DNA of 64,000 bases from Bacteroidota bacterium (GCA_016192035.1 JACPUW010000033.1:62001-126000), one strand, 5' to 3'; positions 18,901-26,872 are shown, counted from the first letter of the stretch. A program made the numbers and translations. The notes: generated from the letters alone by a model not told the origin.

Positions 18901-19248
18901 ATTGCCATTGACGCGCACTGTAAGGATACCATGTCCATAGGTCGCATGTTGGTGCCTTTTGACAGTTTTAAGGTGATTGCCCCCAACATCTTTACGCCCA
19001 ATTCTGATGGGCTAAATGATTGCTTTAGGATAGAAATACCTAGATTACCTGATGGTTGTAGGAATTATGCCATTTCATTTTACAACCGCTGGGGTCAAGA
19101 AATTTTTGAAGTATGGCCCCAGGGCACCGTGTACTGTTGGGATGGAACCAATGCAGACAACGGCATAGCGGTAAACCCGGGGGTATATTATTATTTCATT
19201 GAGGTACTGGGACAGAAAGTGCATGGAGCTGTCCAACTCATCCGCTAA
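15940..19248 (+). CDS. Large PKD-repeat surface protein with T9SS type B (CHU_C) sorting domain
   Basis: 1102 aa. Signal peptide, then the widespread Bacteroidota opening 'THIVGGEIFYDYLGGDSFKF', a N-terminal globular region of about 280 residues, and a series of alternating PKD-like units ('YKWYFGDP', 'FKWTFGTG', 'VLWDFGVS', 'IIWDFVHE', 'YQWVFGGK'). These are separated by linkers with a 'DTGAFAGPD...C' or 'DTGLFAGPD...C' motif. The C-terminal 90 residues form a gliding-motility-associated CHU_C domain: 'NIFTPNSDGLNDCF', 'YNRWGQEIFE', 'GVYYYFIEVLGQKVHGAVQLIR'. Type B domains go through the T9SS and often stay surface-attached. An adhesin role is inferred. The stop overlaps the convergent phosphoesterase by 11 bp. 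Confidence 0.9.
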   Translation: MKKIAFAIVFIVAMGYTGLKATHIVGGEIFYDYLGGDSFKFTLYLYMDCINGSPTALAIDSIASIGVYRTNARTLFTSFLVDTVRTERIKGVNYNCLEPPTNVCVVRYSYVAHAKLPDIEGGYTVVFQRCCRNATILNLFDQDNTGGTYFVLIPERKTYGNNSSPRFDKLPPNFLCINSPFEFKHSATDPDGDSLVYEMCVPYHGASAQAPVPRPPDPPPYTKVVMNTGFSVSNMITANPSLIIKRQTGLLTCTPRRLGQYVVGICVKEYRGGQLLSVVLRDFQLNVINCDFDVVSAFTLPEQQCDYKVNFKNESQGAVSYKWYFGDPTTTADSSTLASPSYTYPEPGWYSVQLISYSTACSDTFNRTLYVRPDTGAFAGPDMRACSGSPVKIGPKEFFPRSKYRWTPKAYLSTDTARNPLASPPVSTIYVLRQLFDYCYAFDTMTLLVGAPKIDFTATPLPECANMTYRFENQGEGSQFKWTFGTGKPKDGSFLPNPYFTFPKNGNYTVTLTGSFNILCKDSLKQNIVVKRDTTDFAGKNSLICYGDTLQIGAAPMSNVEYAWSPPLGLSSWRKANPLAFPTKTTLYTVVRYTTYCEVFDSVKLTIDRPQPFFQLAYTFPCDGLNVKVYNRSTNCQKVLWDFGVSTSSLDTSTTFDSVSFTYPFNGQFTITLSGTSAKGCSTSMALPLSVFADTGLFAGPDTNICRGQGLVLGVDDSISLAKYRWSPADSVSGSAMARPRIKPSDTLWYVVKKIYPECTFSDSVLVGVHHPLAKFTTNYDPHCDVLDMEVVNESKRYDRIIWDFVHERIVSTRDTLYTKFPGPGSYAVYAMAYKEHCGDTQGKIIHVFVDTGAYVIPDTVVCLGESIMLGAVDTAAKASHSWVPIEGMVNSAVSNPMVSPTQTTTYTYTRSFPKCSYQASVYVRVADPKAGFDTATYPDCYGVRALFTNTSAGASKYQWVFGGKESSLEVDENQLFPYGTELSAALIAIDAHCKDTMSIGRMLVPFDSFKVIAPNIFTPNSDGLNDCFRIEIPRLPDGCRNYAISFYNRWGQEIFEVWPQGTVYCWDGTNADNGIAVNPGVYYYFIEVLGQKVHGAVQLIR

Positions 19249-19744
19249 CCACGGCGCGGCCCCCAAGTTCCACCACCTGGAGTTTTTCTATTTTACCTTG
19301 GTCCAATTCCATGGTTATCATCGTCCTTACGTGGTGAAAACCATGATATCCGGCTGCCCCTGGGTTAATATGTAGGTGCTGCCATTTGTTATCCCTCACC
19401 ACCTTGCATATATGGCTATGCCCGGCAATCACCACATGGGGCTTTTCTCGTGAAATTATTGATAGGGTCTTGTTTCCATAGCGCCCAGGATAGCCACATA
19501 TGTGCCGTATCAACACCCGCATCCCTTCGCAGTCAAATATCATATTTTCAGGAAATTGAGACCGTATCTCCTTCCCATCGATATTGCCATGTACGCCGCG
19601 AAGCGCGGTGGTTTTTTCTATTTGGCGTACCACCTCCACCGAACCAAAATCACCGGCGTGCCATACCTCTTGGCACTGGGCGACATAAAATGACAATCGC
19701 TCGTCCCAGTGGCCGTGGGTATCACTTACTATTCCTATTTTCAT
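19238..19744 (-). CDS. YfcE/MJ0936-type metallophosphoesterase
   Basis: 168 aa. Calcineurin-like phosphoesterase of the small single-domain group, with metal ligands in 'VSDTHGHW' (DxH), 'HAGDFGS' (GD), 'GVHGNID' (GNxD/H), 'IAGHSHICK' (GHxH) and 'HINPGAAG'. Relatives hydrolyse phosphodiesters in vitro; the physiological substrate is unknown. The C-terminal 11 bp overlap the end of the convergent PKD gene. The start at ATG 19742-19744 is clear. It is divergent from rlmB with about 56 bp between starts. Confidence 0.92.
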   Translation of the reverse strand: MKIGIVSDTHGHWDERLSFYVAQCQEVWHAGDFGSVEVVRQIEKTTALRGVHGNIDGKEIRSQFPENMIFDCEGMRVLIRHICGYPGRYGNKTLSIISREKPHVVIAGHSHICKVVRDNKWQHLHINPGAAGYHGFHHVRTMITMELDQGKIEKLQVVELGGRAVVSG

Positions 19745-19787
19745 ATGGCAATGATAGGTAGTGTAACAAGGCCGTATGGCTTCAAGC

Positions 19788-19795
19788 TACCTTTG
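19788..19795 (+). promoter_or_regulatory. Bacteroidota -7 box (TACCTTTG) of rlmB
   Basis: Perfect match to TAnnTTTG. Only CCCCA separates it from the rlmB ATG at 19801, so the predicted transcript starts at or within a base or two of the start codon. No TTTG -33 element was found at the usual distance. Confidence 0.55.
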
Positions 19796-19800
19796 CCCCA

Positions 19801-20580
19801 ATGGAACCACAACCCAGCCTTGCGGAAGATACCCTGCTGATATACGGTTTTCACCCCGTAAATGAAGCCTTGCAAAAAGGCAAGCCCATTCATAAAGTGG
19901 TGATTCAGAGTGGAGAGTTTAGCGAACATGGCAAGAAACTCTGGGCATTACTTAAGGGTAAGGAGGTAGAAATACTTAGGTGGCCAAAATTCAAAATTGA
20001 CAAAGTAACCAAGGGCAACCATCAGGGAATCCTGGCTTATGTAAGCCCGGTGGCCTTTGTAGAACTGCATGCCACTATTGATTCCATTGTTGCAAGCGGT
20101 CAAATCCCTTTGTTGTGCTGGGTGGATGGTGTGAGCAACGTGCGCAACCTGGGAGCCATCATTCGGTCGGCCAGTTGTTTTGGCGTACACGCCATTTTAT
20201 TGCCGGCCAAATCAGGTGCCATGCTCAATTCAGATTGTATAAAGGCTTCGGCAGGAGCTATTTATCACATGCCCTTGGTGAAACTCAGCAACCACCACCA
20301 GGCTTTGTCAGACCTAGCGGCCAAGGAGGTATTCATAGTGGCCCTCACCGAAAAGGCCAGCGAACCGATCAACCATTTGCCCACCCAAAGGGCCACTTGC
20401 TTGGTGGTAGGTGATGAAGGAATGGGTATTTCACGGGAGATACTCGATTTTGCCGATGGGCAATTCCGCATTCCAATCACCGGGGGCACCGATTCCCTCA
20501 ATGTATCGGTGGCAGCCGGCATAGCCTTTTATGAGGTAAACAGAAAACGGGTGCTGGGCACACCAGCGTCAAACGATTAA
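19801..20580 (+). CDS. rlmB: 23S rRNA (guanosine-2'-O-)-methyltransferase RlmB, TrmH/SPOUT family
   Basis: 259 aa. The N-terminal RNA-binding substrate domain ('IYGFHPVNEALQKGKPIHKV') is followed by the SPOUT methyltransferase with its trefoil knot: motif 1 'DGVSNVRNLGAIIRSASCFGV', motif 2 'LVVGDEGMGISREIL', motif 3 'IPITGGTDSLNVSVAAGIAFYE'. RlmB methylates the ribose of G2251 in 23S rRNA; TrmH-family paralogues with other sites cannot be ruled out. It opens a plus-strand run through recG. The start is fixed by the -7 box directly upstream. Confidence 0.9.
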   Translation: MEPQPSLAEDTLLIYGFHPVNEALQKGKPIHKVVIQSGEFSEHGKKLWALLKGKEVEILRWPKFKIDKVTKGNHQGILAYVSPVAFVELHATIDSIVASGQIPLLCWVDGVSNVRNLGAIIRSASCFGVHAILLPAKSGAMLNSDCIKASAGAIYHMPLVKLSNHHQALSDLAAKEVFIVALTEKASEPINHLPTQRATCLVVGDEGMGISREILDFADGQFRIPITGGTDSLNVSVAAGIAFYEVNRKRVLGTPASND

Positions 20581-20593
20581 CATACAACAGAAC

Positions 20594-21238
20594 ATGAAAG
20601 ACAGGCGCATTCAGGACATACGTATCGACTACGCCAAGGCATCGCTATCTGAGCATGAAGTACATGCTGACCCAATGGCACAGTTCAACCGATGGTTTGA
20701 TGAAGTATTGAATGCTGAAGCCTTGGAACCCAATGCCATGACACTAAGTACAGCCACACCTGATGGCCGTCCATCTGGGCGAATTGTGCTGCTCAAGGGG
20801 GTTGACCATGGTTTTCTTTTTTACACCAACTATCTAAGCCGCAAAGGGCAAGAGCTGGCAACCAATCCATTTGCGGCATTGACTTTTTTTTGGCCCGAAT
20901 TGGAAAGGCAGGTGCGCATAGAAGGGCAAATGGAAAAACTTACCGACAGCGAATCGGATACCTATTTCAATTCCAGGCCACTGGCCAGTAAAATTGGAGC
21001 ACATGCCTCACCACAGAGCCAGCGGGTGGCCAAGAAGGAAATTGTGCAAAATATTGCCGAACAATTAATTAAACGGATTGGTGGCTTGCATGTTCCCAGG
21101 CCTGGCCACTGGGGTGGATTCCGCTTGCTGCCCACCCACTTGGAGTTTTGGCAAGGGAGGCCTTCACGCCTGCACGACCGGATTGGCTACGATAAATTGC
21201 CCAACAATGAATGGGAGCGGTATAGATTGGCGCCCTGA
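20594..21238 (+). CDS. pdxH: Pyridoxamine/pyridoxine 5'-phosphate oxidase
   Basis: 214 aa, FMN-dependent. It makes pyridoxal 5'-phosphate from PNP or PMP. Recognisable blocks are 'EPNAMTLSTATPDGRPSGRIVLLKG' (FMN binding), 'FYTNYLSRKGQEL', 'FFWPELERQVRIEG', 'NSRPLASKIGAHASPQS' and the C-terminal 'FWQGRPSRLHDRIGY', with the conserved RxSRLHDR substrate residues and a final 'RYRLAP'. It is 13 nt after rlmB, full length for the family, and appears intact. Confidence 0.95.
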   Translation: MKDRRIQDIRIDYAKASLSEHEVHADPMAQFNRWFDEVLNAEALEPNAMTLSTATPDGRPSGRIVLLKGVDHGFLFYTNYLSRKGQELATNPFAALTFFWPELERQVRIEGQMEKLTDSESDTYFNSRPLASKIGAHASPQSQRVAKKEIVQNIAEQLIKRIGGLHVPRPGHWGGFRLLPTHLEFWQGRPSRLHDRIGYDKLPNNEWERYRLAP

Positions 21239-21253
21239 GAATGGGGGCTTTCC

Positions 21254-21261
21254 TACTTTTG
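21254..21261 (+). promoter_or_regulatory. Candidate -7 box (TACTTTTG) before the twin lipoproteins
   Basis: Matches TAnnTTTG and lies 32 nt before the ATG at 21294. It suggests the small lipoprotein pair can be transcribed apart from rlmB-pdxH. The upstream TTGG is spaced longer than usual. Confidence 0.4.
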
Positions 21262-21293
21262 CCCAGTCCACCTTTAGGTAACCCACACATACC

Positions 21294-21569
21294 ATGCTGT
21301 TAAGACTGCGAAAACAAATTCCTTTTTTTCTTATACTCATCACCTTGGGGCTTCCTGGAGGTGTAGTCAGCTCTTGCGCGCCCAAGGCCTGCCCTGCCAA
21401 TGATAAGGTGCAGTTCAACCGCAAAAGGGCGCGCTATGCCATGATCAACCACATGAAGCGCAGGGGAGGCCATGGCCAGCGGAAACACCAATCAAAAATC
21501 CGGAGGCCCAAGTACAAGTTCTTTGAAACCCGGCTCAAGAAAAAGCAATTCAAGCATCAAACCAAATAG
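21294..21569 (+). CDS. Small basic putative lipoprotein with CAPxxCPAN motif (copy 1)
   Basis: 91 aa. Hydrophobic N-terminus ending in 'GGVVSSCAPKACPAND', with Cys near residue 28 as a likely lipidation site. The rest is very rich in Lys, Arg, His and Gln ('RRGGHGQRKHQSKIRRPKYKF'). I do not recognise a named family. The next gene encodes a second protein with the same CAP-x-x-CPAN core and a basic tail, so the two are probably paralogues. After lipidation the basic tail would lie in the periplasm or at the surface, where it could contact LPS, peptidoglycan or nucleic acid (inference). Its stop is immediately followed by the GTG of copy 2. Confidence 0.7.
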   Translation: MLLRLRKQIPFFLILITLGLPGGVVSSCAPKACPANDKVQFNRKRARYAMINHMKRRGGHGQRKHQSKIRRPKYKFFETRLKKKQFKHQTK

Positions 21570-21797
21570 GTGAAAGCCAAGATTTATACCTGTCTTTTTC
21601 TTACCGCAGCCTTGTGCTGTGTTTCATGTGCCCCACAGGTGTGCCCGGCCAATGGGCGCGAAATGCAATACAGGCAATTGGCCAAGATAAACCAAGGCAG
21701 AAAACCACAGAAAGGGCTGTTTCCCAAATCTATGCGCATGGAAAACAGAAAAGAAAAGAAGAACCAAAACTCCATTGAATCAGTAGAACAACCATGA
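21570..21797 (+). CDS. Small basic putative lipoprotein with CAPxxCPAN motif (copy 2)
   Basis: 75 aa, starting with GTG flush against the TAG of copy 1. Short signal ('MKAKIYTCLFLTAALCCVSC'), then 'APQVCPANGREM' and a basic, Gln/Asn-rich tail. It shares the CAP-x-x-CPAN core with copy 1 but has little other similarity that I can see. The stop overlaps the folD ATG by four bases (ATGA), which supports real translation. Function is unknown. Confidence 0.68.
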   Translation: MKAKIYTCLFLTAALCCVSCAPQVCPANGREMQYRQLAKINQGRKPQKGLFPKSMRMENRKEKKNQNSIESVEQP

Positions 21798-22684
21798 CCC
21801 AAATACTGGATGGCAAGGCGGTATCAGCTGCCGTAAAAGCGCAATTGGCCAAAGAAGTGGCCCATATGGTATTGATGGGCCAGGCCCCTCCGCACTTGGC
21901 TGCGGTACTGGTGGGTGACAATCCGGCCAGCAAGGCATATGTGGGCAACAAGATCAAGTTTTGCAAGGAAGTAGGGTACAAGTCCACCTTGAGGGAATTT
22001 CCTAGCACCATATCACAAGAAGATCTTTTGCACCAAATAGCCCTGCTAAATCAAGACAAAGGGCTGGATGGCTATATAGTCCAGCTCCCGCTGCCAAGCC
22101 ATATACATGAGGATAAGGTGGTTGAAGCCGTAGATCCTGAAAAGGACGTGGACGGGTTTCATGTAGTAAATGTGGGCAAAATGGTGGCCGGGCTGCCCAC
22201 TTTTTTGCCGGCAACCCCATACGGTATCACCAAAATCATGGAACACTATGGGATTTCTGCAGCTGGCAAACATGTGGTAGTGCTGGGCAGGAGCCATATA
22301 GTAGGGCGGCCCATAAGTGTGCTGCTCTCTCAAGACCGTCCCTATGGCAACGGCACCGTTACCGTGTGCCATAGCCGGACCAAAAACCTAAAGGAGCTAT
22401 GCGCGGCAGCCGACATACTGGTAGCTGCCATAGGCAGGCCCCGGTATGTAACCGCTGATATGGTGAAAGAAGGAGCCGTAGTCATTGATGTGGGAATCAA
22501 TAGGGTAGAAGACCAATTTACCAAATCGGGATACGCCCTGGTAGGCGATGTGGATTTTGATGCGGTATCGTTAAAAACATCCTATATCACTCCGGTACCC
22601 GGAGGGGTAGGCCCCATGACCATAGTGGGACTTATGCTCAATACGATGCTGGCCGCAAAAAAGAACCGGCCTACAAGGCCGTAA
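21794..22684 (+). CDS. folD: Methylenetetrahydrofolate dehydrogenase/cyclohydrolase
   Basis: 296 aa. It interconverts 5,10-methylene-, methenyl- and 10-formyl-THF with NADP. Signatures are 'SKAYVGNKIKFCKEVG' (YxxxK catalytic pair), 'GYIVQLPLPSHI', 'EKDVDGFH' (folate-binding Asp), 'ATPYGITKIMEHY', 'VVVLGRSHIVGRPISVLL' (cofactor binding) and 'TPVPGGVGPMTIVGLMLN'. The ATG overlaps the stop of the second small lipoprotein. It is full length and apparently intact. Confidence 0.96.
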   Translation: MTQILDGKAVSAAVKAQLAKEVAHMVLMGQAPPHLAAVLVGDNPASKAYVGNKIKFCKEVGYKSTLREFPSTISQEDLLHQIALLNQDKGLDGYIVQLPLPSHIHEDKVVEAVDPEKDVDGFHVVNVGKMVAGLPTFLPATPYGITKIMEHYGISAAGKHVVVLGRSHIVGRPISVLLSQDRPYGNGTVTVCHSRTKNLKELCAAADILVAAIGRPRYVTADMVKEGAVVIDVGINRVEDQFTKSGYALVGDVDFDAVSLKTSYITPVPGGVGPMTIVGLMLNTMLAAKKNRPTRP

Positions 22685-22685
22685 G

Positions 22686-23351
22686 GTGCCTAATGGTGCC
22701 ACATGCCCAAATCTACCAATAAATAGTAGTAAAACCCTGAAAATTAAGTCTTTCTCTGACCCTTATCCTGTTATGGAGCATTTTTACACCATACAGGGGG
22801 AGGGTGTGCACAGCGGTACGGCCGCCTATTTTATCCGCTTGGCCGGGTGCAATGTGGGCTGTGTGTGGTGTGACGTGAAAGACTCATGGAGCCAAGAATA
22901 CCCCATAATGTCGGCTAACGAATTACTCGAGCAGGTGCGTTTGGCTGGTGCGTCCAAGGTGGTGGTTACCGGTGGTGAGCCGCTTATCCACAATCTGAAC
23001 CCCCTCTGCACGGCGCTGCACAAAGCCGGGGTCAAATTGCATTTGGAAACATCAGGTGCCCACCCAATTAGTGGTACTTGGGACTGGATATGCCTGTCGC
23101 CGAAGAAATTCAAGATGCCGCTGCCGGGGGCCTTTCAACTGGCAAATGAGCTGAAAGTAGTGGTTTACAACGAAAAAGACCTTGATTGGGCTATTGATTT
23201 GTCACAGTACGTAGTCAGCGAATGCCGCTTACTTCTCCAGCCCGAGTGGGGCCGTATCCAGCGCGTTACCCCTTGGATCATTGATTTTGTAAAGGCACGG
23301 CCCACATGGGTAATATCTTTGCAAACCCATAAATACATGAATATTCCCTAG
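22686..23351 (+). CDS. queE: 7-carboxy-7-deazaguanine synthase (radical SAM)
   Basis: QueE makes the 7-deazaguanine ring of queuosine and related nucleosides from carboxytetrahydropterin. The 4Fe-4S cysteines are in 'CNVGCVWCD' (CxxxCxxC). Also visible are 'EHFYTIQGEGVHSGTAAYFIRLAGC', 'VVVTGGEPLIHN' (GGEP) and 'LHLETSGAHPI'. The start is uncertain: a GTG at 22686 gives 221 aa, a CTG at 22737 gives a length closer to relatives, and the first ATG (22773) would begin inside the conserved block. It is 1 nt after folD. Confidence 0.9.
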   Translation: MPNGATCPNLPINSSKTLKIKSFSDPYPVMEHFYTIQGEGVHSGTAAYFIRLAGCNVGCVWCDVKDSWSQEYPIMSANELLEQVRLAGASKVVVTGGEPLIHNLNPLCTALHKAGVKLHLETSGAHPISGTWDWICLSPKKFKMPLPGAFQLANELKVVVYNEKDLDWAIDLSQYVVSECRLLLQPEWGRIQRVTPWIIDFVKARPTWVISLQTHKYMNIP

Positions 23352-23406
23352 TGGCCCAACCCTTTTCCCTTTGGGTTTGTTGGGGCACTGAAAATTGCAC
23401 CTTAAC

Positions 23407-23997
23407 ATGGACAGACAAACCCAACCCATCCCCATCACGGTATATGCCGAGGCAACACCTAACCCAGAGACTCTCAAGTTTGTAGTGAACAAATTGCTGG
23501 TACGGGGGCTTTCATTTGATTTTGAAAGTCTTGAAAAAAGCAGCAAATCCCCTTTGGCCCAGTTGGTGTTTGAATCGGGCTTTGCCAGGCGGGTGTTTAT
23601 AGCCAACAACTTTGTGTCAATAACCAAAGTGGAAGACAAAATGTGGGTAGAGCTTATCCCCCTTTACCGAAAGATGCTCAAGGAATATTTGGAAAACGGT
23701 AGGGAAGTCTTTAGCGGTGATATTACCGAAGAAGACGCCAACTATACCAGCAACGACAGTGATGATGAAGTGGTTACGAAAATTAAAGCCTTGCTAAACC
23801 AAAACATACGCCCGGCGGTGGAAATGGACGGCGGCGCCATAGATTTTAACAGCTATGACAATGGCGTAGTAAGCCTTACCCTCAAAGGTGCCTGTTCTGG
23901 CTGCCCGTCAAGTACGGTTACCCTCAAGGCCGGAATTGAGGCCCTGCTGAAGCGAATGGTTCCACAAGTAACTGAAGTTGTGGCATATAATGGTTAA
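23407..23997 (+). CDS. NifU-like iron-sulfur scaffold/carrier (Nfu type)
   Basis: 196 aa. The N-terminal Nfu_N domain (about residues 8-95, 'VYAEATPNPETLKFVVNKLL') is followed by the C-terminal NifU domain (about 120-195) with the Fe-S ligand motif CSGCPSS. The linker is acidic. Such proteins carry 4Fe-4S clusters to apo-enzymes. QueE directly upstream is a 4Fe-4S radical SAM enzyme, but no special pairing is implied. The ATG at 23407 is preferred over an in-frame TTG four codons earlier. Confidence 0.92.
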   Translation: MDRQTQPIPITVYAEATPNPETLKFVVNKLLVRGLSFDFESLEKSSKSPLAQLVFESGFARRVFIANNFVSITKVEDKMWVELIPLYRKMLKEYLENGREVFSGDITEEDANYTSNDSDDEVVTKIKALLNQNIRPAVEMDGGAIDFNSYDNGVVSLTLKGACSGCPSSTVTLKAGIEALLKRMVPQVTEVVAYNG

Positions 23998-24052
23998 TAC
24001 ATGCCTAAATTCATAAGTGGGACGCTTAATCAAGGATACAATCACACAGCCT

Positions 24053-24712
24053 ATGGATAATCTAAAAATCATCGCTGTTCACATCAAGTTAAAGGGCTTG
24101 CTTGCCGTGGGAGGAAAACATGCCGCAATGGGATTGTTGTTTTTTTTGGTAATAGCGGTGTCATGTTCAGGTGGTTATGTGCCTAAGCCCCGCGCATACT
24201 ACCGTATCCCCCTGCCCGACAAGGAATACCAAGCCTTGGCATCCGACTGTCCCTATGGTTTTGAATACCCCAGCTATGCCACCACCCGTCCTGACATGGA
24301 AGGCGATGAGCAGTATTGCTGGATGAACCTGGATTTTGCCGACCTAAACGCTACCCTGCACCTGAGCTATAAGCCCATAATGGAAGAAGGTGATTTTCAA
24401 CACTTGGTAAACGATGCCTATACGTTTGTCGAAAAACACAATATCAAGGCAGAACGCATTGAAGAACAGCGAATAGCCAATGGCGATGGCACTGCGGGCG
24501 GGTTGATCTTTCGCATAGGTGGCAACACGGCTTCTAACCTGCAATTTTTCCTTACCGATAGTAGCCGCCACTTTTTAAGAGGCTCGCTTTACTTTAATTG
24601 TCAGCCAAATAAGGATTCTTTGAGCCCTGTCGTATCGTTTTTGGCCCAGGACATAGACCACCTGGTTTCTTCACTGAAATGGAACGACAATATCCTTACG
24701 GAGTATCGTTAA
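24053..24712 (+). CDS. gldD: Gliding motility lipoprotein GldD
   Basis: 219 aa. GldD is an inner-membrane lipoprotein needed for gliding and T9SS function in Flavobacterium. The signal segment ends 'LFFLVIAVSCSGG' (lipobox Cys near residue 38). It is followed by the family opening 'YVPKPRAYYRIPLPDKEY', then 'CPYGFEYPSYA', 'CWMNLDFADLNATLHLSYKPI' and 'FFLTDSSRHFLRGSLYF'. The start may be the ATG at 24053 or the one at 24128, which begins just before the hydrophobic stretch; a GTG at 24017 is less likely. In many Bacteroidota gldD lies near housekeeping genes as here. Its presence indicates a T9SS in this organism. Confidence 0.9.
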   Translation: MDNLKIIAVHIKLKGLLAVGGKHAAMGLLFFLVIAVSCSGGYVPKPRAYYRIPLPDKEYQALASDCPYGFEYPSYATTRPDMEGDEQYCWMNLDFADLNATLHLSYKPIMEEGDFQHLVNDAYTFVEKHNIKAERIEEQRIANGDGTAGGLIFRIGGNTASNLQFFLTDSSRHFLRGSLYFNCQPNKDSLSPVVSFLAQDIDHLVSSLKWNDNILTEYR

Positions 24713-24749
24713 GTGAATTGTTAAGACCGGTAACCCCAGTGTTAAAGGA

Positions 24750-24757
24750 TATTTTTG
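24750..24757 (+). promoter_or_regulatory. Bacteroidota -7 box (TATTTTTG) of recG
   Basis: Matches TAnnTTTG and lies 9 nt before the recG ATG (24767). It suggests an independent, very short-leader recG transcript. Confidence 0.45.
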
Positions 24758-24766
24758 GGCGAGCTC

Positions 24767-26872
24767 ATGGAGCAAGCACTGCATACCCCCATAGAATACC
24801 TTAAAGGTATAGGCCCAGAACGGGGTAAGGTTTTGCGCGAAGAATTGGGGATCCAGGTATTCGCTGACCTTTTAGAGTATTTTCCTTTTAGGTATATCGA
24901 CCTCTCACAGTGGTACACCATTTCACAACTACATGAGGATGTGCCCATAGTACTGGTAAAAGGAAAACTGGTGCATATAGAGAACGCCAAGGCCAAGGGA
25001 ACCAAACGGCTGACGGCCATTTTGGAGGATAGCACGGGCAGCCTGGAGCTGGTTTGGTTTGCAGGTATTGAATGGGTGAAACCCAAACTCAAACTGGACA
25101 TGCAGTATGTGGTATGCGGCAAGCCCAGTTTGTTTGGCAGCCGGTTGCAAATGGTGCATCCTGAATTGGAACCTGTACTGCCAAACGTGCAGACTGAACA
25201 AGCCAAAGGGCTAAGGCCAGTGTACAACACCACGGAAAAGCTTAAGAAAAAAGGGCTTGACAGCAGGGCCATAGAGAAACTCATGCGCCATATGCTGGCC
25301 GTGCTGCCAAGCCAGTTGCCTGAAATTCTGCCACCGGATGTGGTGACCCAACACCAACTTATACACCGCACGGAGGCACTCCGCACCATACACTTTCCCC
25401 AAACGCTTCATGACATGCAGAGAAGCAGGTTCAGGTTTAAGTTCGAAGAACTATTGCTCTTGCAGCTACAATACCTACGGGGCACCCAGCAACGGATCCA
25501 GCACCTGCGCAGCTATCCACTGCCCGTGGTGGGTGAAAAGTTCAATGCCTTCTACCACAAGGTACTCCCATTTGAGCTCACCAATGCACAAAAGCGGGTA
25601 GTAAAGGAAATACACCATGGCACCCGGGAGGGCCGACAAATGAACCGATTGCTGCAAGGGGATGTGGGCAGCGGAAAAACCCTGGTGGCCGTGATGGCCA
25701 TGCTCTTGGCCGTGGACAATGGGCTTCAAGCCGCACTCATGGCGCCTACCGAAATCCTTGCCCGACAGCACTATCACAATATAAAGGCCTGGATGGGCCA
25801 GCTCAACATAGCCACATATCTCCTCACAGGCAGTACGCCCAATTCTGAGCGAAGGGAAATAGGCCGCGCACTGCAAGACGGCAGAGGCCATATTTTGATA
25901 GGTACCCATGCCCTGATAGAAGAGCGCGTGCAGTTCAAATCACTGGGTATGGCCATAATAGATGAGCAACACAGGTTTGGGGTAGCGCAGCGGGCTAAAC
26001 TCTGGGAGAAAAGTGATTTGGCGCCTCATGTGTTGGTCATGACCGCCACCCCAATACCCCGTACCCTGGCCATGACACTTTATGGCGACCTGGAAACCTC
26101 GGTGCTCGATGAATTGCCCCCGGGGAGAAAACCGGTAGAAACGAAGCACTTGTTTGAAAATAGCCGGCTTAGGCTGATTGGTTTTATGCGCGAACAAATA
26201 GCCGCCGGAAGGCAGGTTTACGTAGTGTATCCTTTGATAGACGAATCGGAAAAGCTCGATTTGAGCAACCTAATAAGCGGGCATGAGGGGATATGCCGTG
26301 ATTTTCCGGCCCCTCAGTACCGGGTGGGCATGCTGCATGGTAAACTCCGGGCCGATGATAAGGAATTTGAGATGCAACGCTTTAAAAACGGAGAGACCCA
26401 AATCTTGGTAGCCACCACCGTGATAGAGGTAGGGGTGGATGTGCCCAATGCATCCGTAATGGTGATAGAAAATGCCGATCGGTTTGGCCTGAGCCAATTG
26501 CACCAACTGAGGGGCAGGGTGGGCCGCGGGTCCGAGAAGTCATACTGCATACTCATGACCGGCCACAAACTGAGCAAAGAAGCCCGCAAGCGACTGGATA
26601 CCATGGTGGCTACCAATGACGGTTTTGTGATTGCCGAGGCCGACCTGGAAATACGGGGCCCCGGCGACATGAGCGGCACACTGCAAAGCGGCCTACCCAA
26701 CCTGAAAGTGGCTAACCTAGCCACCGACGGCGCACTTTTGGGGCTGGCCCGTTCGGTGGCCAAAGACCTACTCCAACGGTGTCCCAAACTGGACTCAGAA
26801 GAATGCAATGGGCTTAAATCGGTGTTGGATAGGCAACAACAGAGCGGTACCCCCTGGAGCTTGATAGCATAG
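24767..26872 (+). CDS. recG: ATP-dependent DNA helicase RecG
   Basis: 701 aa, SF2 helicase for fork reversal and Holliday-junction processing. The N-terminal wedge/OB region ('TPIEYLKGIGPERGKVL', 'TGSLELVWFAG') is followed by motif I 'LLQGDVGSGKTLVAVMAM', motif Ia 'MAPTEILARQHY', DEQH box 'AIIDEQHRFGVAQR', motif III 'MTATPIPRTLAMTLYGDL', and motifs V-VI 'VATTVIEVGVDVPNA' and 'QLRGRVGRG'. The C-terminal 'GPGDMSGTLQSGLPNLKVA' block is also present. The ATG at 24767 opens the conserved N-terminus; an in-frame TTG four codons earlier is less likely. Confidence 0.97.
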   Translation: MEQALHTPIEYLKGIGPERGKVLREELGIQVFADLLEYFPFRYIDLSQWYTISQLHEDVPIVLVKGKLVHIENAKAKGTKRLTAILEDSTGSLELVWFAGIEWVKPKLKLDMQYVVCGKPSLFGSRLQMVHPELEPVLPNVQTEQAKGLRPVYNTTEKLKKKGLDSRAIEKLMRHMLAVLPSQLPEILPPDVVTQHQLIHRTEALRTIHFPQTLHDMQRSRFRFKFEELLLLQLQYLRGTQQRIQHLRSYPLPVVGEKFNAFYHKVLPFELTNAQKRVVKEIHHGTREGRQMNRLLQGDVGSGKTLVAVMAMLLAVDNGLQAALMAPTEILARQHYHNIKAWMGQLNIATYLLTGSTPNSERREIGRALQDGRGHILIGTHALIEERVQFKSLGMAIIDEQHRFGVAQRAKLWEKSDLAPHVLVMTATPIPRTLAMTLYGDLETSVLDELPPGRKPVETKHLFENSRLRLIGFMREQIAAGRQVYVVYPLIDESEKLDLSNLISGHEGICRDFPAPQYRVGMLHGKLRADDKEFEMQRFKNGETQILVATTVIEVGVDVPNASVMVIENADRFGLSQLHQLRGRVGRGSEKSYCILMTGHKLSKEARKRLDTMVATNDGFVIAEADLEIRGPGDMSGTLQSGLPNLKVANLATDGALLGLARSVAKDLLQRCPKLDSEECNGLKSVLDRQQQSGTPWSLIA

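Noticed and set aside
24742-25389. 215-residue minus-strand ORF opposite recG
   Set aside because: Ser/Cys-rich antisense frame across the intact RecG N-terminal domain.
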